DNA from: Coprobacillus sp. CAG:605
GTDB lineage: Bacteria > Bacillota_I > Bacilli_A > RF39 > UBA660
DNA length: 45,250 nucleotides
Direction of reading: 5' to 3'
Assembly (NCBI GenBank): GCA_000433255.1
Contig: HF998228.1
Coordinates: 1 to 45,250, forward strand
Part shown: piece after piece, positions 8,678 to 16,779 of the stretch
Position numbering within the stretch: position 1 is the stretch's first letter
Layout of the letters: every line of letters begins with the position of its first letter
The notes under the pieces: model-generated
What the model saw: the letters and a program-made list of their open reading frames with translations, nothing else
Databases searched by the model: none
What the model was told of the DNA's origin: nothing
Position numbers and translations under genes: made by a program

Positions 8678-9847
8678 ATGATTTTAGAAAAATATCAAGA
8701 TACATATACTAAATTTATAACTAAGTATGAAGAAATCCATGTTAATCCCTGGCACAATATAACCAAAGAAAAACTCAATGAAATCTATCAAGAACTAATC
8801 ACAACTATGGATATAAACGATAAATACACGTTTATATACTTCATGAATTACATTATAAAAAGACTAAGTGGCACAAGTGATGCCCACACCAAACTTTGCA
8901 TAAACTTACCATATTATTTTCTGCCATTATATTTTAGAATAATAGAAAATGAAGTTATAACCATGTACCCAAGTAGTTTAAAAAACGGACTTTTAGAAAG
9001 TATTAACAATATTCCTATTAAAGTTATTTTAAAAGAATTAGATGATGTAATAACCTACGGGACCGAAGGTAAGAAAGAATATGAATTAGAAAAATCTTTA
9101 TTTAACAGTGCTATTTTATATGGCTTACCTTCATTAAGAAATAGCAATCAACTAACATTTATAATTAACCTAAATAATCAAAAAATAACAAAAACATTTA
9201 TCAAAGAAGAAAAAATACCAGACCAAGAAAAATTTGATTTTTATAATTATTCTTTTAAAGATAATGCTTCCTATAGAATAATTGATAAATGCCTAGTTTA
9301 TAATCATAAATCCGTCCAACAGTTTTTTGAAAATGATATAAAGAATTCTATCTTAGAACTAGAACAACTAGATTTAACTCAAATAGACAAATTTATTATC
9401 GACTTACGAGGAAACTTTGGTGGTAATGCTAGCTTAAATAGGTATTTAATCGACTTTCTAAAAAGACATAATGATAAAAAACTATATGTTCTTACTGATT
9501 ATCGCATCTTTTCTGGTGGTAGATATGCCTTAATTGACTTAATAAAATTAGGTGCCATAACAATTGGCGACGAAATTTCAACCCCAATTAACTGCTATGG
9601 CAATTCCCATCATGAATTAATAAATAAGTATTGGCAATTTAGTATTTCTAACTCTTATTTAGACCCATTAAATAATATTGATATTAAATCTAAAGAGCAA
9701 TTTAATAAACTAACTTCTCTTGAATATAAACCAATTATTTTTAAACCGTATATCTATATTCCCAAAACATTAGAATCATTTATAAATGATACTGACATCG
9801 TACTTGATACAGCACTAAGCCAAGAAATAACTAGCTTATTAAAATAA
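8678..9847 (+). CDS. S41-family (tail-specific protease-like) peptidase
   Basis: The 389-residue product has the C-terminal S41 core: IDKFIIDLRGNFGGNASLN, a strand LYVLTDYRIFSGGRYAL with the likely nucleophile Ser279, then LIKLGAITIGDEIST. The family cleaves unstructured C-terminal ends of proteins or peptides. Unlike CtpA/CtpB it has no signal peptide, membrane anchor or PDZ domain that I can see, so a cytoplasmic location is inferred; the N-terminal 200 residues are a helical cap-like region of unknown role. The start at 8678 is set by GGAGGT at 8665-8670; an ATG 13 codons upstream has no ribosome site. It stands alone between the divergent DUF3800 gene and the methylase. Confidence 0.75.
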   Translation: MILEKYQDTYTKFITKYEEIHVNPWHNITKEKLNEIYQELITTMDINDKYTFIYFMNYIIKRLSGTSDAHTKLCINLPYYFLPLYFRIIENEVITMYPSSLKNGLLESINNIPIKVILKELDDVITYGTEGKKEYELEKSLFNSAILYGLPSLRNSNQLTFIINLNNQKITKTFIKEEKIPDQEKFDFYNYSFKDNASYRIIDKCLVYNHKSVQQFFENDIKNSILELEQLDLTQIDKFIIDLRGNFGGNASLNRYLIDFLKRHNDKKLYVLTDYRIFSGGRYALIDLIKLGAITIGDEISTPINCYGNSHHELINKYWQFSISNSYLDPLNNIDIKSKEQFNKLTSLEYKPIIFKPYIYIPKTLESFINDTDIVLDTALSQEITSLLK

Positions 9848-9924
9848 TTAGCATAATAAAAAACTATTTAAAAAAAAGAGCAATATGATATAATGAACAT
9901 GCGAGTGAAATGGAGGAATAAAAA

Positions 9925-10776
9925 ATGATAAAAGGAAAACCATTCGTAAAATGGGCTGGCGGCAAAAGACAAATTGTTGATAAACTATTAATGTATGCCC
10001 CAGATGAATTTAATACTTACTATGAACCTTTTGTTGGTGGAGGTGCTTTACTATTTGAACTATCTCCCAAAAAAGCCGTAATAAATGACTCTAATAAAGA
10101 ACTAATAAATGTTTATAACGTTTTACGTAATGAAGAAAAATTTAAGAAAATGTGCAGTATTTTAAATACTTACGAAAAAAATAACAGTGAAGAATTCTAT
10201 TATGAATTAAGAAATAAAGATCGTAATAAATCATCATTTGATAGACTATCTGACTATAAAAGAGCTGGAAGAACTATTTATTTAAATAAAGCATGTTTTA
10301 ATGGATTATATAGAGTAAACAGTAAAAACGAATTTAATGTTCCATTTGGTAAAAAAACTAAGGTAAATACTTATGATATAGGAAATTTAATAACAGTCAG
10401 TAATTATCTAACCATGAATGATATTAAAATATTAAATGTTGATTTTGAAGACTCTGTAAAAGATGCTCAAAAAGGTGATTTTATATACTTTGATCCTCCA
10501 TATGATTCTGAAACATCAATATTTAATAGTTACACTGAAGATGGTTTTGGTAAAGAAGAACAAAGAAGACTAGCTAAAGTATATAAAGAACTATCTAATA
10601 AGGGCTGTTATGTAATGCTTTCAAATAATAATACAACATTAATTAAAGAATTGTATAAAGACTTTAATATTCATATAATTGAAGCTAAAAGAAGTATAAA
10701 TTCTAATGGTAAAAAAAGAGGAAAAGTTGAAGAAGTTATTATAACCAATTATAAAAACGATAAAGAATTAGAATAA
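9925..10776 (+). CDS. dam: DNA adenine methylase (Dam/DpnM type, solitary)
   Basis: The enzyme transfers a methyl group from S-adenosylmethionine to the N6 of adenine; GATC is the usual target of close relatives but the site is not readable from sequence. The 283-residue protein shows the alpha-class order: FVKWAGGKRQ at the N terminus, the SAM-binding EPFVGGGALLFEL, then the catalytic DPPY at residues 190-193. GGAGG precedes the ATG and TATAAT lies about 30 bases upstream, so it has its own promoter. No restriction endonuclease, second methylase or specificity gene lies nearby, so it looks like an orphan with a regulatory or repair role, or a remnant of a restriction system. It is followed by an MTA/SAH nucleosidase, which removes the SAH made by methylases; that pairing may be chance. 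Confidence 0.92.
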   Translation: MIKGKPFVKWAGGKRQIVDKLLMYAPDEFNTYYEPFVGGGALLFELSPKKAVINDSNKELINVYNVLRNEEKFKKMCSILNTYEKNNSEEFYYELRNKDRNKSSFDRLSDYKRAGRTIYLNKACFNGLYRVNSKNEFNVPFGKKTKVNTYDIGNLITVSNYLTMNDIKILNVDFEDSVKDAQKGDFIYFDPPYDSETSIFNSYTEDGFGKEEQRRLAKVYKELSNKGCYVMLSNNNTTLIKELYKDFNIHIIEAKRSINSNGKKRGKVEEVIITNYKNDKELE

Positions 10777-10820
10777 TAAAGAAAATACGTTGTTATAATG
10801 TACTTAGAAAGGAATAAACA

Positions 10821-11510
10821 ATGAAAACAATTGGCATTATTTTTGCTATGCAAGAAGAATTAATTGAGTTAAAAAAATATCTCCATATAAATAATGAAAA
10901 GAAGATCTATGATCTTACATTTTATGAAGCTACTTTAAATAACCAAAATATCATTTTAACTGAAAGTGGTATTGGTAAAACTAATGCGGCTAGAACTACC
11001 CAAATTCTAATTGATTATTATAAACCAGAAGCTATATTCAATATCGGTGTTGCTGGTGGTATTGCTAAAAATCTCAAAGTAGGTGATGTTATAATATCAA
11101 CCTCTTTAGTTCAACATGATTTTGATATAACTGCTTTCAACCACCCCAAAGGTTATATTCCTAATATTGGTAATAATATTCCTATAGATAATAAGCTTTT
11201 AAATACTACTAAAACCATTCTTGATACTAACAACATATCTTACAAAGAAGGCCTAATCGCCTCAGGTGATATCTTCTGTACAAAAGAATCTATGGCTACC
11301 AAAATAAATACCCAATTTAACGCTTTATGCGTTGAAATGGAAGGCGCCTCAATTGCCCAAACGGCCTATCTATCAAAAACACCATGCCTTGTAATAAGAA
11401 GTATCTCCGACTGTCCAGATAATAATAATAAAGTAACCTATGAAGAATTCTTAGAAACTTCTTCTAATAAAGTTGCCCAAATCATGTATGCCATCCTTAC
11501 AAATCAATAA
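10821..11510 (+). CDS. mtnN: 5'-methylthioadenosine/S-adenosylhomocysteine nucleosidase
   Basis: The enzyme hydrolyses MTA and SAH to adenine plus methylthioribose or S-ribosylhomocysteine, relieving product inhibition of methyl transfer and feeding methionine salvage. At 229 residues it matches the family length. Landmarks are the start IGIIFAMQEEL, the ESGIGKTNAA loop, FNIGVAGGIA, ASGDIFC and the ribose-binding CVEMEGASIAQTAY with the catalytic VIRSISD near the end. A TATAAT lies about 25 bases before the ATG and AAAGGAA serves as ribosome site, so it is probably transcribed separately from the methylase 44 bases upstream. Confidence 0.96.
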   Translation: MKTIGIIFAMQEELIELKKYLHINNEKKIYDLTFYEATLNNQNIILTESGIGKTNAARTTQILIDYYKPEAIFNIGVAGGIAKNLKVGDVIISTSLVQHDFDITAFNHPKGYIPNIGNNIPIDNKLLNTTKTILDTNNISYKEGLIASGDIFCTKESMATKINTQFNALCVEMEGASIAQTAYLSKTPCLVIRSISDCPDNNNKVTYEEFLETSSNKVAQIMYAILTNQ

Positions 11511-11554
11511 AAAAAGCCAATTTTAACCTTGATTTTTCGTAAATACATGTAAAA

Positions 11555-11578
11555 TATTGTTAAAAACAATAATTTTTT
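11555..11578 (+). terminator. Terminator after mtnN
   Basis: TATTGTT (11555-11561) pairs with AACAATA (11565-11571) around three A bases; six T bases follow at 11573-11578. Confidence 0.75.
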
Positions 11579-11619
11579 AGACATCTTTTTGATATAATTT
11601 AGTAAGGACGTGAGGGTTT

Positions 11620-12339
11620 ATGCAAATACTCATAAAAAATTTAAAAATTAACTATACTCAAATAGGTGAGGGCCAAGACATAATTATGCTTCATGGTTGG
11701 GGTCAAAACATTGAAATGATGTTACCTCTAGCTAAAAAACTAGAAAATAACTTTAAAATAACTATTCTTGATTTACCAGGTTTTGGCTATTCGGAAGAAC
11801 CAAAAGAGCCTTTAGATATCTATGAATACGCAAGTATTATCGAAGATTTTGTCTCTACATTAGAAATCAAAAATCCTATTCTAATCGGTCATTCCTTCGG
11901 GGGCCGTATTGCCATAATCTATGCTTCGCGTAACGAGACCAAAAAGCTAGTCTTATTCGGTGCTCCTTGTATTAGAGAACGCAAAGTAAGTAAAAAAGAA
12001 CAATTCTTAAAGAAACTAAAGAAAATTCCATTTACTAAGAACCTTGTTGAAATAGCCAAAAACTATATTGGCTCAACAGACTATAAAAATGCCACCCCTG
12101 TAATGCGTGAAATATTAGTCCGCACCATTAACGAAGACTTAAGCGAATGTGCCAAGAAAATTGCGGCTCCAACCTTACTTATCTGGGGGTCACTTGATAC
12201 CGCCGCCCCAATTAGCGACGCTAGAAAACTAAACGACCTTTTAAAAGACAGCGGCCTAGTAGAAATACCCAATGCCACTCACTATGCATACTTAGAACAA
12301 CTCAACTACGTAACTCAAATATTAGAAAAATTTTTGTAG
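11620..12339 (+). CDS. Alpha/beta hydrolase
   Basis: The 239-residue cytoplasmic protein has the full catalytic triad of the fold: the oxyanion strand MLHGWG, nucleophile elbow GHSFGG with Ser92, the acid Asp193 in WGSLDTAAPI and His221 in NATHYAYLE. Such proteins cleave esters, thioesters or C-C bonds; the substrate is not predictable. It is the first gene of a close-packed cluster with murF (nine bases downstream) and ddl, so a link to envelope precursor metabolism is possible but unproven. A TATAAT at about 11591 and GTGAGGG before the ATG support the start. Confidence 0.9.
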   Translation: MQILIKNLKINYTQIGEGQDIIMLHGWGQNIEMMLPLAKKLENNFKITILDLPGFGYSEEPKEPLDIYEYASIIEDFVSTLEIKNPILIGHSFGGRIAIIYASRNETKKLVLFGAPCIRERKVSKKEQFLKKLKKIPFTKNLVEIAKNYIGSTDYKNATPVMREILVRTINEDLSECAKKIAAPTLLIWGSLDTAAPISDARKLNDLLKDSGLVEIPNATHYAYLEQLNYVTQILEKFL

Positions 12340-12348
12340 GAGGAAATC

Positions 12349-13956
12349 ATGTTACTATATATTATTACATTTTTAGTAATCTTTTATGCAGTTACTATTA
12401 AATCTAGAAAATCATTGCATATGTTACAACAAAATCTTTATAACGAAAACAATCGTTATCTAAAATGGTTAAGACACAATCTAAAAAGTGCCTTCTATCA
12501 CTATGATATCATAGCCTTAATTCTTTTTATCATTGCAGGGCTTCTTCATAACTTCTTATCTGTTATCCTAATATTTCTAGCTCTTATCATTCTAATCTTT
12601 GATACCGAAGTTATTAAGTATTCCATTATGGTTGAAAAACATAAAAAACCCCTAGTTAAAACCGCTAGAGTAAGAAGGCAAATCTTAACATTATATATCT
12701 TAAACTTATTACCACTTCTTATCTACACTTTTAACCCTAACTTAAAATACATTCTAATTATTATTGCAGCTATATTGTTAGTACTAAACTACTTAGTAGT
12801 ATACTTAGTAAAAGTTATCAATACCCCAGTAGAAAAATACGTTTATCATTATTACTGGAATAAAGCTACTACTAAATTAGCATCCTTAACTAACTTAAGT
12901 GTTATAGGTATTACAGGATCTTATGGTAAAACTAGTAGTAAAAATATCTTAAATGAAATTTTAAGTGTTAACTTTATATCACATCCTACACCTAAAAACT
13001 TCAATACTGATGTAGGATTAATGAGTACCGTAAATAATGATCTAACTAAATTTGATGAAATCTTTATTGCTGAAATGGGAGCTTACCGTGTTGGACGTAT
13101 TAAAAACGTTTGCAACTTAGTACATCCTAAATATGGTATTTTAACTACAATAGGTAAAGCTCACTTAGAAACATTTGGCTCACAAGAAAACATCATTAAA
13201 ACTAAATTTGAATTAATTGAAAGCCTACCTAGTGATGGCATTGCCTTCCTAAATAAAGACGACCCATTACAAGTTAATTACGTTAAAAATAATCTAAAAA
13301 ACAAAGTTAAAATCGTTTGGTATGCTGTCGATAATAAAGAAGCCTCTGTTTATGCTAAAAACATTAAATGTTCTAACACCGGCTCAACTTTTGATGTAGT
13401 ATTCAAAAAAGAAGATAAAACCGTATCCTTTGAAACTAGACTACTAGGTCGTCATAATATATCTAACATCCTATCTGGTCTAGCAGTTGGCTATGAATTT
13501 GGCATTCCTATCGAAAAACTAGTTATGGCCGTTAAAAAAATAAAACCAATCGAACATCGTCTAGAACTAAAACGTCTTGGTCTAATGTATCAAATTGATG
13601 ATGCTTATAATTCCAACCCAATTGGAGCTAAAGTAGCTCTTGAAGTTCTAGACATGATGCCTGGAACCAAAGTAGTCGTAACCCCAGGCATGGTCGAACT
13701 AGGTGGCGAAGAAGCCAAACTAAACTTTGAATTTGGAACAGAAATTGCCAGTGTTGCCGACTATGTCATATTAGTAGGAGAAAAGCAAACCAAACCAATC
13801 TATGAAGGTTTAATATCTAAAAAATATAAAAAAGATAATATCATAATAACAAACGATGTCAGGGAAGCATATACCATGGTTAATAACCTAAAAGAACCGA
13901 AAAAAGACATATATGCTTTATTTGAAAACGATTTACCTGATACATATAATGAGTAG
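12349..13956 (+). CDS. murF: Membrane-anchored MurF-type ligase
   Basis: The product is a Mur ligase that adds D-Ala-D-Ala to the UDP-MurNAc-tripeptide in ATP-dependent cytoplasmic peptidoglycan synthesis. The ATP-binding loop ITGSYGKTSSKN lies at about residues 188-199, followed by the Mur landmarks AEMGA, TTIGKAHLETFGS with KTKFELIESLP (the carbamylated-Lys region), LGRHNISNILSGLAVG and DDAYNSNP. It is 535 residues, longer than the usual 450, because of an N-terminal extension with about four membrane helices (residues 1-20 and about 50-155). Ddl, which makes the D-Ala-D-Ala substrate, follows 13 bases later, which supports MurF over other Mur ligases. AGGAGG precedes the ATG. Confidence 0.9.
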   Translation: MLLYIITFLVIFYAVTIKSRKSLHMLQQNLYNENNRYLKWLRHNLKSAFYHYDIIALILFIIAGLLHNFLSVILIFLALIILIFDTEVIKYSIMVEKHKKPLVKTARVRRQILTLYILNLLPLLIYTFNPNLKYILIIIAAILLVLNYLVVYLVKVINTPVEKYVYHYYWNKATTKLASLTNLSVIGITGSYGKTSSKNILNEILSVNFISHPTPKNFNTDVGLMSTVNNDLTKFDEIFIAEMGAYRVGRIKNVCNLVHPKYGILTTIGKAHLETFGSQENIIKTKFELIESLPSDGIAFLNKDDPLQVNYVKNNLKNKVKIVWYAVDNKEASVYAKNIKCSNTGSTFDVVFKKEDKTVSFETRLLGRHNISNILSGLAVGYEFGIPIEKLVMAVKKIKPIEHRLELKRLGLMYQIDDAYNSNPIGAKVALEVLDMMPGTKVVVTPGMVELGGEEAKLNFEFGTEIASVADYVILVGEKQTKPIYEGLISKKYKKDNIIITNDVREAYTMVNNLKEPKKDIYALFENDLPDTYNE

Positions 13957-13969
13957 GAGAGTAGAAAAA

Positions 13970-15166
13970 ATGAAAATTAAATTAGGAGTAATATTTGGAG
14001 GACAAACAGTAGAACACGAAGTAAGTATCATATCTGCTGTACAAGCTATGAAAGCCATGGATAAAGATAAATATGAAATAATTCCAATCTATGTAACTAA
14101 AGATTTAGAATGGTATACCGGAGAAATATTAAAACAAATGGATACTTATACTGATATGGACTTATTAAAAAGATACACTACTAACGTAGTACTATATAAT
14201 AAAAAAGGCCATTTCTATTTACAAAGTAAAGGTTTCTTTAAGAGAATAAAACAAGAAATTGATATTATGTTTCCAATAGTACATGGTACTAACATGGAAG
14301 ATGGTGTCCTACAAGGATACTTACAAACTATAGGAGTTCCTTATGTAGGAAGTGATACTTATGCATCTTCTGTAGGTCAAGATAAAGTCTTACAAAAACT
14401 AGTCTATGAATCTAAAAATCTTCCTGTAGCGCCTTATACTTGGTTCTATGATGTTGATTATAATGAGAATACTGATAGTATCATTAAAGAATGTTCTAAG
14501 TTAAAATACCCCGTAATTGTTAAACCTGCAACTCTAGGTAGTTCTGTAGGTATTGAAGTAGCTAAAAACGAAATTGAATTAAGAAATGCCATCGAAGAAG
14601 CATGTAAATACGATAAGAAAATTCTTGTTGAACATGTTGTACCTAACTTAACTGAAGCTAATATCTCTGTTCTAGGTAACTATAAATTCCAAGAAGTATC
14701 TTTAATTGAAGAAGTAAATACTAGCCATGCTCTTCTAACTTATGAAGATAAATATATTGGTGGTGGTAAATCTTCTAAAACTCCTTCTAAAGGAATGGCA
14801 TCTCTAGGACGTATTATTCCTGCACCTCTAGGAGATAAACTAACTAAAGAAATCGAAAATATCGCTATTACAGCCTTTAAAGCTATCGGTAACTCTGGTG
14901 TTGCTAGAATAGATTTCTTAATTGATAAAGAAGAAAAGAAAGCTTATATTAATGAAATTAATACTTGTCCAGGTTCATTGTCATTCTACCTATGGGAACC
15001 AAAGGGTAAGAAATATCGTGAATTACTAGACGAAATGATTAAAATTGGTATTAAAGATTACCAAGTTAGAACTAAAAAAGTACATAGCTTTGATTCTAAT
15101 ATCTTAGCTGGTTATAATGGTACTAAGGGTGCCAAGGGTTCTAAATTTGGTGGTTCTAAGTTTTAA
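13970..15166 (+). CDS. ddl: D-alanine--D-alanine ligase
   Basis: The enzyme is an ATP-grasp ligase that joins two D-alanines for peptidoglycan. The 398-residue protein begins KLGVIFGGQTVEHEVSIISA, continues with FPIVHGTNMEDG, the ATP-binding YPVIVKPATLGSSVGI and the metal-binding ARIDFLIDKEEKKAYINEIN followed by TCPGS. The C-terminal tail after residue 380 is a Gly/Lys/Ser-rich extension. I chose the ATG at 13970 because AGGAGAG, overlapping the murF stop, lies just upstream and the protein aligns from there; an earlier in-frame ATG would overlap murF. The gene closes the hydrolase-murF-ddl cluster. Confidence 0.96.
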   Translation: MKIKLGVIFGGQTVEHEVSIISAVQAMKAMDKDKYEIIPIYVTKDLEWYTGEILKQMDTYTDMDLLKRYTTNVVLYNKKGHFYLQSKGFFKRIKQEIDIMFPIVHGTNMEDGVLQGYLQTIGVPYVGSDTYASSVGQDKVLQKLVYESKNLPVAPYTWFYDVDYNENTDSIIKECSKLKYPVIVKPATLGSSVGIEVAKNEIELRNAIEEACKYDKKILVEHVVPNLTEANISVLGNYKFQEVSLIEEVNTSHALLTYEDKYIGGGKSSKTPSKGMASLGRIIPAPLGDKLTKEIENIAITAFKAIGNSGVARIDFLIDKEEKKAYINEINTCPGSLSFYLWEPKGKKYRELLDEMIKIGIKDYQVRTKKVHSFDSNILAGYNGTKGAKGSKFGGSKF

Positions 15167-15192
15167 GGTTAATGCTTTGCATTAGCTTTTTT
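15167..15192 (+). terminator. Terminator of the murF-ddl cluster
   Basis: GGTTAATGC (15167-15175) pairs with GCATTAGC (15179-15186) around TTT; six T bases follow. It starts at the base after the ddl stop codon and closely resembles the hairpin at 20306-20333. Confidence 0.9.
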
Positions 15193-15231
15193 CTTTAATT
15201 TTAAATTTTTATCTTCAAATACGTTTATAAG

Positions 15232-15261
15232 TTGCCGAAAATATTTTAATTATGCTATAAT
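15232..15261 (+). promoter_or_regulatory. Promoter of the MoxR/VWA/WG operon
   Basis: TTGCCG (15232-15237) is followed after 18 bases by the perfect -10 TATAAT (15256-15261), which carries the extended TG motif one base upstream (TGCTATAAT). This is the only convincing promoter seen for the four genes. Confidence 0.7.
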
Positions 15262-15296
15262 ATTAAGCACATTTGTCAATGGGGAGGAAAAAAATT

Positions 15297-16367
15297 ATGG
15301 AAAGGCAAAATGCATATAACTTTAAGTTTAATAAAGTTACAGAAGAAGATATTATTAAAGGTGCTATTCAAAGTGGAGTTGCAGTTTTTTTACATGGTCG
15401 TTCTAGTGAGGGAAAAAGTGCTAGAGTTAAACAAGTTGATCCAGATTGTGAAATTGTTTACCTTCGTAATGCTACACCAGAAAGTTTAAATGGTAAAAGT
15501 GTTTATAATCAAGCAACTGGTGAAATGATTGATGTAAAACCTACTTGGTTATTAAAATTGGAAGCAAGATGTGAGGCAGAGCCAAATAAAATTCATGTTG
15601 TTTTCTTTGATAAACTTACTAATGCACTTCATGCAATACAAGGTATGGCATTCAATATTATTTTTGATAGAGAGGTAAATGGTAAATGGAAATTACCAGA
15701 TAATGCAAGAATTGCAGCTGCTGGTAATGATTTAAGTGATTCAGTTGTTGCCAATACTTTAGCAGAACCATTATTTAATAGATTTGCTCATGTTTATATT
15801 GAAACAACATTAGATTCTTGGTTAGAATGGGCAAAAACTCCAAAAAAATCTTATCAAAGACTTGATTATGTTAAAGAGTCAGAATATGAGTTACCAATAC
15901 ATCCTGCAATCTATGCTTTTATTTCATTAAAGCAACATTCTGGAGTAAATGTATTAAGAACAAAATATGATGGAATAAAACCTAATGCAGATCCAAGAAA
16001 ATGGGAAATGGCATCAAAAATGCTTTATGCAACTAGAGAGCCAGAAATGATTCGTTCGTTAGTTGGTGAAGGTATAACAAAAGACTTTGTAAGTTTTTGT
16101 AATATTAACATTGTAAGTATTCAAGATGTTATAAATGGAAATTATAATTCAAGAGATTATGAAGGTGATGTTGCTAAAAAATATGCTACTGCATTAGCTC
16201 TATCACAAGTAGATGATGCCAATGTTGGTGTTGTTAGAGATTTTGTTAAAAAAATGGGATTAGAAGTATTAACTTTATTCGATGAATTCTGGTCTAAAGG
16301 TAATCCAGAACGAGCTGCAAAATTAGAAGATATTAGATCCATGGGATTAACTTGGAGAAAGAAATAA
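15297..16367 (+). CDS. MoxR-type AAA+ ATPase with altered Walker B
   Basis: The 356-residue product has a MoxR-family core: Walker A GRSSEGKS (34-41), Walker B strand VVFFDK (101-106), the family's ITNA/Q-like segment LTNALHAIQGM, sensor 1 AAGND (N144) and the arginine-finger stretch EPLFNRFAHV (R162). MoxR ATPases work as chaperones or remodelers with VWA-domain partners, and such a partner follows two genes later. The canonical DE of Walker B is DK here (D105, K106; codon AAA at 15612-15614), which would be expected to impair ATP hydrolysis. The start at 15297 is set by GGGGAGG upstream. The stop overlaps the next ATG by one base (TAATG). Codons look more A/T-ending and poorer in CTA Leu than ddl, suggesting a different origin. 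Confidence 0.88.
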   Translation: MERQNAYNFKFNKVTEEDIIKGAIQSGVAVFLHGRSSEGKSARVKQVDPDCEIVYLRNATPESLNGKSVYNQATGEMIDVKPTWLLKLEARCEAEPNKIHVVFFDKLTNALHAIQGMAFNIIFDREVNGKWKLPDNARIAAAGNDLSDSVVANTLAEPLFNRFAHVYIETTLDSWLEWAKTPKKSYQRLDYVKESEYELPIHPAIYAFISLKQHSGVNVLRTKYDGIKPNADPRKWEMASKMLYATREPEMIRSLVGEGITKDFVSFCNINIVSIQDVINGNYNSRDYEGDVAKKYATALALSQVDDANVGVVRDFVKKMGLEVLTLFDEFWSKGNPERAAKLEDIRSMGLTWRKK

Positions 16368-16768
16368 TGAAAAAAATAGATTTGGAATCATTAAAAAAAT
16401 TATTAATGTTAAATGAATATCCTATTCTAGTTGAAGATATCCCAAATGAATTATTTGAAAATTCTGTTATATTAAATAATGATTGTGATATATCTTTATT
16501 AAATGGTCATTATGAGGGTGTAAATTTTGTTGCACCAGATTGGTATGATATTTTAACTGAAAAATGTAAAGATGGTCGTGCATTGCTTATTATTAATGGT
16601 ATTAACAATATTGATAAAGAAGAACAATTAAAATTTGTTGAGATTCTTAAATACAGAAAAATAAGCACATTCGACTTACCTAAAAATTGTTCTATAATTG
16701 TTACTGCTTATGATTTAGAAAATAAACCCATAGCAGAAGAAATATATAGTTTAGTTGCTAGTGTGTGA
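16367..16768 (+). CDS. Degenerate MoxR-like AAA+ paralogue lacking the P-loop
   Basis: This 133-residue protein is not obvious on its own, but it lines up with the upstream ATPase. NDCDISLLNGHYEGV corresponds to DPDCEIVYLRNATPESLNGK; APDWYDILTEKCKDGRALLI to KPTWLLKLEARCEAEPNKIH; INGINNIDKEEQLKFVEIL to the Walker B and following helix; LPKNCSIIVTAYD to LPDNARIAAAGND (sensor 1). The Walker A loop is replaced by EDIPNELFEN, and neither Walker B acid is present, so it should not bind ATP normally. I infer a non-catalytic partner of the MoxR ring. The ATG overlaps the preceding TAA and GGAGA lies upstream, so the two are translationally coupled. Confidence 0.7.
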   Translation: MKKIDLESLKKLLMLNEYPILVEDIPNELFENSVILNNDCDISLLNGHYEGVNFVAPDWYDILTEKCKDGRALLIINGINNIDKEEQLKFVEILKYRKISTFDLPKNCSIIVTAYDLENKPIAEEIYSLVASV

Positions 16769-16779
16769 GGTGTTTATTA

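Noticed and set aside
9925..10776. Restriction-modification system
   Set aside because: The neighbours are an S41-like peptidase and an MTA/SAH nucleosidase; no endonuclease or specificity gene is present.
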